From the NCBI GenBank assembly GCA_003641555.1, contig QNAT01000009.1, positions 1 to 11,779 of the forward strand: DNA of 11,779 nt. The letters run 5' to 3'. The stretch's first letter is position 1; each line of letters starts with the position of its first letter. A model generated the notes under the pieces. It made no database searches and had not been told where the DNA came from. It saw only the letters and a program-made list of their open reading frames with translations. Positions 1 through 6,585 of this stretch are shown here, one piece after another. The position numbers were made by a program, and so were the translations under genes. Origin of the DNA: Thermotoga sp. (GTDB lineage Bacteria > Thermotogota > Thermotogae > B3-G13).

Positions 1-1341
1 CTAAAAGTAGCTCTCGTATATCCAAACTCGTATAGTTTAGGAATGTCCAATTTAGGTTATCATGCCGTGTATGATTTGCTCAATTCTTCAGGCATCATAA
101 GATGTGAAAGATTTTTTTACAATGGTAGCGGTAGCCTGCGTTCTGTTGAAAGCAACACCCTGCTAAACGAATTCAACATTGTGGCCTTCTCGGTATCTTT
201 TGAGTTAGATTACTTCAATTTGGTTTCATCTTTATATCAAAGTGGAATAAATCCCCTCGCGAGTATGAGGAATATCTACGATCCAATAGTGATATGCGGT
301 GGTGCTATAACGTATATCAATCCTCGTCCGCTCTCCGCTTTTGTCGATGTTTTCTTCCTTGGAGATATAGAGGAAGGGGGGCTCAGGTTATTCGAATTGA
401 TACATGAAGGGATGAAAAAACGGATGACAAAGGAGGAGATATTGAACACCCTTTCTTTACTGAAGAGTGCATATATCCCTGCTACAGGATATATGGGAAA
501 AGCAGTCAGATTGAGTGACCTTCACCGTTCAAGAGCAGAGACTGTTATATTGAGTTCACACTCTTCATTCGGAAAACGTTATCTTCTGGAAATAGCAAAG
601 GGATGTACGAGAAGATGTAAATTCTGTGTTGTACCTTATTCATATTTTCCTTATAGATTCATGGAATCCGATGAAGTAATAGCACGTCTGGAAAAAGTCA
701 AAGTAAGAATAAAAAATATAGGGTTGGTCAGTGCGACTCCTTCAGATTATCCTTACTTAAATGATGTCCTGGACTATCTCGAAGATAACGATTTTTCCTT
801 TTCACTTTCCTCTATAAGGATAGATACATTGTCTAAGAGACTTGCAAAAGTGCTTGTAAAAGGAGGGCAGAAAACCATTACGATGGGTTTAGAAACTGGC
901 AGTGAAAGGTTGAGAAAATTCATACGCAAGGGCCTATCGAACGATAAGATCTTCGAAGGATTATCCATAGCAAAGGAAGCAGGCATACAACGCTTGAGAA
1001 TATATCTCATGTTGGGTTTACCTACGGAAATCGATGATGATATTATTGAGACAGTCACTCTCATCGAGAAGATTCAGAGTAAATTTGGTTTTTCTGCAAT
1101 CAAGCTGAACGTGAATCTCTTCGTACCGAAACCTAATACCCCCTTTGAGAGATATGACATTTGTGATAAAGGTACATTTACGAAAAGAGTTAAGATATTG
1201 AGAAAAATGTTAAAAAGGGTTATAATTAAAATCAAGGGGTATCGTTCTGCCAGATTAGAATGGTATTTGTCCAATGGCAAAGAAGAACTGAAGGACTTTA
1301 TAGTTCGTGTTGCGGGTATTGGGAAGGAAGATGATCTATGA
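1..1341 (+). CDS. B12-binding-type radical SAM protein, 5' end outside window
   Basis: The reading frame is open from base 1, and codons before the first ATG (base 43) read LKVALVYPNSYSLG. This is the conserved start of B12-binding-type radical SAM proteins, so the true start lies upstream and the ATG at 43 is internal. The N-terminal part (visible residues 1 to about 175) fits a cobalamin-binding-like fold. A CTRRCKFC motif (cysteines encoded at 604, 616 and 625) has the CxxxCxxC spacing that binds the 4Fe-4S cluster used with S-adenosylmethionine. Downstream, MGLETGSERLRKFIRKG and LMLGLP are typical of the radical SAM barrel. The family includes methylthiolating and methylating enzymes and many members of unknown substrate; I cannot name the substrate here. 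The end overlaps the next gene by ATGA, so the two are translationally coupled. Confidence 0.88.
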   Translation, partial: LKVALVYPNSYSLGMSNLGYHAVYDLLNSSGIIRCERFFYNGSGSLRSVESNTLLNEFNIVAFSVSFELDYFNLVSSLYQSGINPLASMRNIYDPIVICGGAITYINPRPLSAFVDVFFLGDIEEGGLRLFELIHEGMKKRMTKEEILNTLSLLKSAYIPATGYMGKAVRLSDLHRSRAETVILSSHSSFGKRYLLEIAKGCTRRCKFCVVPYSYFPYRFMESDEVIARLEKVKVRIKNIGLVSATPSDYPYLNDVLDYLEDNDFSFSLSSIRIDTLSKRLAKVLVKGGQKTITMGLETGSERLRKFIRKGLSNDKIFEGLSIAKEAGIQRLRIYLMLGLPTEIDDDIIETVTLIEKIQSKFGFSAIKLNVNLFVPKPNTPFERYDICDKGTFTKRVKILRKMLKRVIIKIKGYRSARLEWYLSNGKEELKDFIVRVAGIGKEDDL

Positions 1342-2069
1342 AGGAAAGAATCCTCGTAGTTGATGATGAACCTTCAATAGTAGAACTTGTGAGTTACAAT
1401 CTAAAAGGAGAAGGGTATGACGTCTTGAAGGCATATAATGCCAAAGAAGCCCTCAAGTTGATGGAAAAAGCAACAATAGATCTTTTCATAATAGATATTA
1501 TGCTTCCCGATATGGATGGCAAGGAATTGTGTCGTATCATACGTGAAAGGAAGAAAACCCAGGACAAACCAATAATATTTTTGACTGCAAAATCAAGCGA
1601 GTTTGATAGAGTCGTTGGATTTGAAATAGGTGGAGATGATTACGTAACAAAACCATTCAGCATCCGGGAGTTGCTCGCACGAATCAAAGCGATTTTCAGA
1701 AGAATGAGTTACAGAACTACTCATGTAGAGGAAAGCAAGAATAACAAAATAATGGCTCAAAACCTTGAAATAGATCCGGATAAATACGAGCTCAGAGTAA
1801 GGGGGAAAAATATCAATTTGACTTCGCTGGAATTCGATCTCTTGCATTTTCTTGCAAAAAACGAGGGGAAGGTATTCAGTAGAGCTGAGTTGTTAAGCCA
1901 GATCTGGAATGATGATTATGGTTTAGATCCCCGTAAAATAGATGTTCACATCAGGAGATTAAGGATGAAGATAGAGGAAGATCCATCTTCTCCTCAATAC
2001 ATAATAACGGTTCGGGGTAGAGGATATAAATTCCGAGATCCTGAAAAAGATCTATCTCACCCCACATAA
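1338..2069 (+). CDS. OmpR/PhoB-family response regulator
   Basis: This is a 243-residue two-component response regulator acting as a cytosolic DNA-binding transcription factor. The receiver domain (about 1-122) has the acidic pair D9/D10, the phosphoacceptor D53 in IIDIMLPDMDG, T83 and K105 (VTKPF). The C-terminal winged helix (about 140-235) shows the OmpR/PhoB pattern LTSLEFDLL, RAELLSQIW, and a wing ending VRGRGYKF. The start ATG overlaps the TGA of the radical SAM gene (ATGA) and has AAGGA about 9 bases upstream. It is followed 17 bases later by a histidine kinase gene, its likely partner. It resembles PhoB, but there is no phosphate-transport gene in view, so the symbol phoB is not given. 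The target genes are unknown. Confidence 0.93.
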   Translation: MKERILVVDDEPSIVELVSYNLKGEGYDVLKAYNAKEALKLMEKATIDLFIIDIMLPDMDGKELCRIIRERKKTQDKPIIFLTAKSSEFDRVVGFEIGGDDYVTKPFSIRELLARIKAIFRRMSYRTTHVEESKNNKIMAQNLEIDPDKYELRVRGKNINLTSLEFDLLHFLAKNEGKVFSRAELLSQIWNDDYGLDPRKIDVHIRRLRMKIEEDPSSPQYIITVRGRGYKFRDPEKDLSHPT

Positions 2070-2086
2070 AAGAAAAGTGCATTGAC

Positions 2087-4090
2087 ATGAAAAAAGTGTT
2101 GGATCACGTTCGTGACGCGATTTTTATAATTGAGGGTGAAAGGATCACCTTTTTGAACAAATCTGCTTCTGCCCTCTTGAATATTCCCAAAGAACATCTG
2201 ATCGGTAAAGAAATATCTGGGGTAGCAGGTAATGCTACACTAATAAAGTTATTACGAAATATATTGAAGGAATGGAAAAATTCTGATAACTCTCTTTCTG
2301 AATATTTCTCTATTAAGATGGATAAGTATGCCTGCACACTCATTCCCCTGAGAGATTTGAATAAGGAAACAGCAGCAATAATCGTAAGTAATCTCATCGA
2401 TAAGAGTCAACGTGATATTATGTCTAATGCATCTCATGAATTGAAAACTCCTCTCACTTCCATCAAAGGCTTTGCGGAAACACTCCTCTTAGATGGTTTG
2501 AAGAATAAAGATATGGCTATGAGATACCTCAATATAATTGAAAAAGAAGCAAGCCGCATGTCCAATCTGTTGAATGAGTTGCTCGACATATTGAAATTGG
2601 AGGCAGATGATTTTCATCCACGTTATGAAGAGGTAAATCTTAAAGAGGTAATACAATATGTAATGGATCTTGTAAAGCCTTTGGCTATGGAATGTAATGT
2701 ATCGTTGGACTTCGAGGCGGATGAAAACATTAACATGTTTGGCGATCCTGAATTACTGACTCAGCTATTTTCCAATTTGCTGGATAATGCCGTGAAATAT
2801 ACCGCACAGAAGATCGGTGAAAAAAGGGCAAGAGTGAGTCTTTTTAAAAGAGAAAATGAGATAATCATTCAGGTAGCGGATACCGGTATAGGCATACCAA
2901 AAGATGCTATACCTCATATATTTGATAGATTCTACAGGTCTGAAAAGTCCAATGTACCTGGTAAGAGAGGAAGTGGACTCGGGTTATCGATAGTACAAAG
3001 CATAGTTGAGAGATACAAAGGGTATATAGAGGTTGACAGTGAAGAAGGGAGAGGAACGACATTTACCATTCATTTTCCTTTGCAAAACGATAGAATAGTG
3101 ATAGAGGATGTGTATTCAAGGAAAGTTATGGAGATCAAATCTGTTATGGAAGAGGCACAGTCTATTCTCGTCACAGGTCATATACGCCCAGATGGCGATT
3201 GTATTAGTTCTGTATTGGGATTGAGTTATGCTCTGAGAAAACTTGGCAAAAAGGTTTTTGCCTGTTTGCAAGATGATGTTCCCCATGTTTTCAGGGGAAT
3301 CCCAACCTGGCAGAGTATATTTAAACCCCAGGAACTGAAAGATAAACAATTCGATCTTGTCTTCATATTGGATTCATCTGATAAAGGACGTATTGGGAAA
3401 GTAAATGAGTTGTTAGAAAAAAAGGATATACCCATAGTAGTTATCGATCACCACAAAACCAGTAAGGATTTTGGAGATATCAATTGGATAGATTCATCCT
3501 ATGCATCTACCTCTCAGATCATCTATGAATTCTTGAAAGCAATTAGATTTGATATATCTCCAGAACATGCTCAGATCCTGTTGACCGGTATAGCTACTGA
3601 TACAGGATTTTTCAAATATTCCAATGTCACCCATGAAACACTTGAAGATGCATCGGAATTGGTTGCACTCGGAGCAAGAATAAATGATATTGCCAATATG
3701 GTATTAGAAAATATAACACTGGAGCAACTAAAACTCCACAGCCTGTTTCTTCAAACACTGCATGTGGAATTAAACGGTAAACTCGGTTGGGGGTATATAT
3801 CCGAAGATATGTTCAAACAAACCAATACAAAGGAAGAAGATTCAACCTTTTTTGTTCAAACTATTAGAAGCATAAACACTGTAGAGGTTGCCATCCTGTT
3901 CATAGAGCACAAAAAAGGGGATATCCATGTAGAATTTCGTTCCAAAAAATATTTCGATGTTAGTGAAATAGCAGTTCATTTTGGCGGTGGTGGACACGCA
4001 AGAGCGGCAGGATGTACTTTAAAGGACACATCGCTTGAGAAAACTGAGACAAAGGTTTTACAATATGTAAGAGAGCGTATTTCATTATGA
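2087..4090 (+). CDS. PAS-like/histidine kinase fused to DHH-DHHA1 phosphodiesterase (NrnA-like)
   Basis: One uninterrupted 667-residue frame holds two complete modules. Residues 1-105 look like a PAS sensor. Residues 106-175 are a HisKA dimerisation domain with phospho-His H117 in SNASHELKTP. Residues 215-332 are a HATPase_c domain with N box N234, G1 box DTGIGIP (D265) and G2 box GSGLGL (295-300). From about 348 an NrnA-like domain begins: HIRPDGD (H365, D369, D371), LDSSD (D429), DHH (454-456), TDTG (D505), then a DHHA1 part with GGGGHARAAG (633-642). There is no membrane segment, so it should be cytosolic. The kinase half should phosphorylate the adjacent regulator. The DHH family degrades short oligoribonucleotides, pAp, or pApA/c-di-AMP; which one applies is not visible. 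The start at 2087 has only a weak Shine-Dalgarno sequence. An internal start at 3128 could release the DHH half alone. Confidence 0.9.
   Translation: MKKVLDHVRDAIFIIEGERITFLNKSASALLNIPKEHLIGKEISGVAGNATLIKLLRNILKEWKNSDNSLSEYFSIKMDKYACTLIPLRDLNKETAAIIVSNLIDKSQRDIMSNASHELKTPLTSIKGFAETLLLDGLKNKDMAMRYLNIIEKEASRMSNLLNELLDILKLEADDFHPRYEEVNLKEVIQYVMDLVKPLAMECNVSLDFEADENINMFGDPELLTQLFSNLLDNAVKYTAQKIGEKRARVSLFKRENEIIIQVADTGIGIPKDAIPHIFDRFYRSEKSNVPGKRGSGLGLSIVQSIVERYKGYIEVDSEEGRGTTFTIHFPLQNDRIVIEDVYSRKVMEIKSVMEEAQSILVTGHIRPDGDCISSVLGLSYALRKLGKKVFACLQDDVPHVFRGIPTWQSIFKPQELKDKQFDLVFILDSSDKGRIGKVNELLEKKDIPIVVIDHHKTSKDFGDINWIDSSYASTSQIIYEFLKAIRFDISPEHAQILLTGIATDTGFFKYSNVTHETLEDASELVALGARINDIANMVLENITLEQLKLHSLFLQTLHVELNGKLGWGYISEDMFKQTNTKEEDSTFFVQTIRSINTVEVAILFIEHKKGDIHVEFRSKKYFDVSEIAVHFGGGGHARAAGCTLKDTSLEKTETKVLQYVRERISL
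3118..3130 (+). promoter_or_regulatory. Candidate internal ribosome-binding site and ATG for a free DHH phosphodiesterase
   Basis: AAGG (3118-3121) lies 6 bases before an in-frame ATG at 3128, which is Met348 of the fusion. The protein from this point starts MEIKSVMEEAQSILVTGH, the usual beginning of a stand-alone NrnA-type enzyme, and would be 320 residues, close to the usual length of that family. The site sits exactly between the kinase and DHH modules. Its use is inferred from spacing and family length. Confidence 0.4.
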
Positions 4091-4097
4091 ACACGAT

Positions 4098-5393
4098 ATG
4101 AATAGAAAGATCATAGGTGCGATTGTCGAATACAATCCTTTCCACTATGGGCATCTCTATCATCTGGATCAAATCCGAAAAAGAGGCAAAGCATATGCAG
4201 TAGTATGTATTATGAGTGGAGACTTTGTCCAGCGAGGTGAACCTGCCATATTGGATAAGTTTGCAAGGGCAAAGATGGCCATCTTCAATGGGGTGGATCT
4301 TGTCGTGGAATTGCCGTTCGTTTATGCAACACAAGATGCACGTGGTTTTGCCCGGGGAGCAGTGGGAATACTTCACAGGATGCATGCTGTAGATGAGATC
4401 TGGTTCGGCAGCGAAGTGGGGGATATGCAGAAGATGATGCCTGTGTTTTCTGTTTTGGTCGATGAACCGCTTACATTTAAATCTTTCCTGCATGATGAGT
4501 TGAATAAAGGATTATCCTTCCCAGAAGCCAGAAGACTTGCTCTGAGGAGATATCTACAGAATGAAGACGACTCTACATCTGATATAGTGAAGAATTCCAA
4601 CGATATATTAGGCATAGAATACATGATAGCTCTGAAACATTACAACTCCTCTATTTCTCCTATTGCTATAAAACGCATAGGTTCGGGTTATCTGCAAGAA
4701 AGATATGAAGGACAATTTTCGAGCGCTACAGCAATACGTAAAATCATGTTAAAAGGAGATAAAAGCGGTATGAAAAAAGCTCTTCCTCCCCCTTCTTTTT
4801 CAATATGCGAAGAAGAATTCGAAGTGGGCAAGGGGCCTGTATCACTTGCATCTCTATCCAGCACTTTACTCGCAAGACTGAGAATTGCCGATGAGGCTGA
4901 ACTGCAAAGAATATATGGCGTTACTGAGGGACTTGAGAACAGATTGATAAGATATGCGAGAACAGCCACGGATATTTCAGCGTTCCTGAGGCTTGTTAAG
5001 ACTAAACGATTCACGTATACGAAGCTTTCACGCCTCCTCCTTCACATATATTTCGGTCTGAGCAAGGAAAAGGTAAGGTATTTCAATAAAATCGGTCCAC
5101 AATACATAAGGGTACTCGGCTTCAACAAACGTGGGCAGAAAGTTTTGAAGAATATGAAGAACACTACTACGATACCTATCATAACCACTGTGTCAAGATA
5201 CAGAGATGTCATGAGAAGAGCGGAAGGAGACAAAGATAGGTATAAAGATTTTAATGAAAGAGAAGCATTAGAAGAATTTACATATGACCTCAAGGCATCC
5301 GATCTGTATTCACTACTCTATCCGAAAGCAAGTGAGAGAGGTGGGGGAAAAGACTTCAAAACAAGAGTGATAACTTTCCTGAATTCTATTTAA
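4098..5393 (+). CDS. tmcAL: tRNA(Met) cytidine acetate ligase TmcAL
   Basis: TmcAL (formerly YlbM, DUF795) activates acetate with ATP as acetyl-AMP and acetylates the wobble cytidine of elongator tRNA(Met). The 431-residue protein begins IGAIVEYNPFHYGHLYHL, the nucleotidyltransferase-like start with a HxGH motif at residues 16-19. It continues with GDFVQRGEPA (41-50), DLVVELPF (68-74), FGSEVGD (103-109), NDILGIEY (168-175) and FSSATAIR (207-214), all signatures of this family. It starts 7 bases after the stop of the fusion gene and has no clear Shine-Dalgarno sequence, so it probably relies on translational coupling. Length and motifs look intact. Confidence 0.92.
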   Translation: MNRKIIGAIVEYNPFHYGHLYHLDQIRKRGKAYAVVCIMSGDFVQRGEPAILDKFARAKMAIFNGVDLVVELPFVYATQDARGFARGAVGILHRMHAVDEIWFGSEVGDMQKMMPVFSVLVDEPLTFKSFLHDELNKGLSFPEARRLALRRYLQNEDDSTSDIVKNSNDILGIEYMIALKHYNSSISPIAIKRIGSGYLQERYEGQFSSATAIRKIMLKGDKSGMKKALPPPSFSICEEEFEVGKGPVSLASLSSTLLARLRIADEAELQRIYGVTEGLENRLIRYARTATDISAFLRLVKTKRFTYTKLSRLLLHIYFGLSKEKVRYFNKIGPQYIRVLGFNKRGQKVLKNMKNTTTIPIITTVSRYRDVMRRAEGDKDRYKDFNEREALEEFTYDLKASDLYSLLYPKASERGGGKDFKTRVITFLNSI

Positions 5394-5438
5394 CCCGTCC
5401 TGGTGCTAAAGCATTTTTTCGTGATGCAATTCGGATAT

Positions 5439-5468
5439 TTGCAATTTTTATATCCTTCATGTTAAAAT
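5439..5468 (+). promoter_or_regulatory. Probable promoter for the PAP2-bL28-PEPCK-like unit
   Basis: TTGCAA (5439-5444) and TAAAAT (5463-5468) are separated by 18 bases, giving a plausible sigma-70-type promoter in the 106-base gap after tmcAL. Transcription would begin near 5475, about 25 bases before the ATG at 5500. That ATG has GAGG (5489-5492) 7 bases upstream. Confidence 0.45.
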
Positions 5469-5499
5469 TTGAAGAGCTCAATTGAAATGAGGAATCTAT

Positions 5500-6342
5500 A
5501 TGTTTGTATGGTTATTCTTAATGTCATTTGGAACAATGATTATGGTATATATGTATGCCAATCCAGAGGAAGATTTATTCATCTTCCTACGGAAAGGGAC
5601 TGGTAATTTATTTTTAAACCCAGGGATGAGAGTATATACCCTTTTTCTGGCCTTTGTATTTATCATGAATATGTTTGAGACCAACCTTGATTTATCCTTT
5701 ACACGTATTCTTGGACTGGATTTTACACATTTCTTTGATATATGGTCTGCCAATCCCTCTATATGGATACAGAAATTAAGAACTCCTTTCTTTGACGGTA
5801 CTTTTACATTAATATATCTTCTGGGGATAAATACGATCCTGTTTCTAACACCCTATTATTTTGCCTTAAGGGGTAATGAAAGGATGTATGCTCTAACTTC
5901 TACTTCTATAATTATGAATTACATATATGCTATGCCATTTTATATATTCTTCCCTGTATATGTGGCAGGCTATACAGATCCGAGAATCGTTCATGTTATG
6001 AATACGATATTCCCTAAAGTAATGGTAGAGGAATATCATCAGGCCGGAGGAATAAATAACTGTTTTCCCAGTCTTCATGCTTCATTTTCTATCTCCATGT
6101 TTTTTATAATGTCTTATCTTAGGGGACATAAGTTTTTAAAGATATTCTATGGCATATTGGCGCTTGGTATATCTTTTTCTACCTTATATTTGGGTATTCA
6201 CTGGTTTCTCGATATCATGGGAGGCCTGATACTTGCTGGTGTTGTAACGATGACATCCACTTATCTTGTAGATAACAAAGTGTTAGAGAAAGTACTTGAA
6301 TCGAATCGTCCTGTGCAAAATAGAAACTACGATCGATTCTGA
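5500..6342 (+). CDS. PAP2-superfamily integral membrane protein
   Basis: This is a 280-residue membrane protein with about six hydrophobic segments, roughly at residues 2-20, 43-60, 101-121, 130-155, 192-207 and 213-256. Two PAP2 motifs are visible: PSLHAS (190-195, His193) and STLYLGIHWFLD (227-238), giving His234 and Asp238. The usual arginine after serine in the third motif is replaced by threonine, as in the Aur1/inositolphosphotransferase-like branch of PAP2 proteins. Such enzymes remove phosphate from lipid phosphates or exchange phosphorylated lipid headgroups at the membrane. The actual substrate is unknown. It has a good ribosome-binding site and its own probable promoter, and it ends 13 bases before the bL28 gene, so the two are likely co-transcribed. 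Confidence 0.8.
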   Translation: MFVWLFLMSFGTMIMVYMYANPEEDLFIFLRKGTGNLFLNPGMRVYTLFLAFVFIMNMFETNLDLSFTRILGLDFTHFFDIWSANPSIWIQKLRTPFFDGTFTLIYLLGINTILFLTPYYFALRGNERMYALTSTSIIMNYIYAMPFYIFFPVYVAGYTDPRIVHVMNTIFPKVMVEEYHQAGGINNCFPSLHASFSISMFFIMSYLRGHKFLKIFYGILALGISFSTLYLGIHWFLDIMGGLILAGVVTMTSTYLVDNKVLEKVLESNRPVQNRNYDRF

Positions 6343-6343
6343 G

Positions 6344-6350
6344 AGGAGGT
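6344..6350 (+). promoter_or_regulatory. Strong Shine-Dalgarno site of rpmB
   Basis: AGGAGGT lies 5 bases before the ATG at 6356 and is the strongest ribosome-binding site on the plus strand of this window. This suits a ribosomal protein that must be made in large amounts although it is second in its transcript. Confidence 0.8.
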
Positions 6351-6355
6351 AAAAT

Positions 6356-6547
6356 ATGGCAAAGAGATGTGCTATTTGTGGTAAAGGTATATCCACCGGG
6401 AATAAAGTTAGCCATTCCAAAAGACATACGAAACGCTTATGGAAGCCAAATTTGCAAAGGGTAAAAGTCTATATCGGGGGGGAAAAGAAAAGGATATATG
6501 TTTGTGCGAAATGTCTGAGGTCTGGCAAGGTTAAAAGGTCGATATGA
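6356..6547 (+). CDS. rpmB: Ribosomal protein bL28
   Basis: bL28 is a small basic protein of the large ribosomal subunit. The 63-residue sequence starts [11 protein letters not shown] and includes [17 protein letters not shown] and [11 protein letters not shown], all typical of bL28. Two CxxC pairs (C5/C8 and C50/C53) mark it as the zinc-binding C+ form; many bacteria also or only have forms without these cysteines. It lies between a PAP2 membrane protein and a PEPCK-like ATPase, an unusual setting, with short gaps on both sides. Confidence 0.95.
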   Translation: MAKRCAICGKGISTGNKVSHSKRHTKRLWKPNLQRVKVYIGGEKKRIYVCAKCLRSGKVKRSI

Positions 6548-6568
6548 TCTCATTGTGCTTCTGAATTA

Positions 6569-6585
6569 AAGGGGGGATTTTGTTG
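6569..6585 (+). promoter_or_regulatory. Ribosome-binding site with two consecutive TTG start codons
   Basis: AAGGGGGG (6569-6576) precedes two adjacent TTG codons at 6580 and 6583. If AAGGGGG pairs with the anti-Shine-Dalgarno in register, the spacing is 4 bases to the first TTG and 7 to the second. TTG at 6583 is therefore the better start and would shorten the protein by one residue. No ATG lies near in this frame. Confidence 0.55.

Noticed and set aside
43..45. ATG at 43 as the start of the radical SAM protein
   Set aside because: The frame is open upstream and encodes the conserved LVYPNSYSLG segment of the family, so the start is before the window.
3960..4493. Minus-strand ORF of 177 residues across the fusion-tmcAL junction
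   Set aside because: It spans two well-supported genes on the opposite strand, is rich in His and Cys without recognisable domain order, and has no ribosome-binding site noted.
5409..5450. Possible terminator after tmcAL (TGC-TAAA-GCA followed by T's, and TGCAA/TTGCA)
   Set aside because: The stems are only 3-5 bases; too weak to call a Rho-independent terminator, although a promoter for the next unit lies here.
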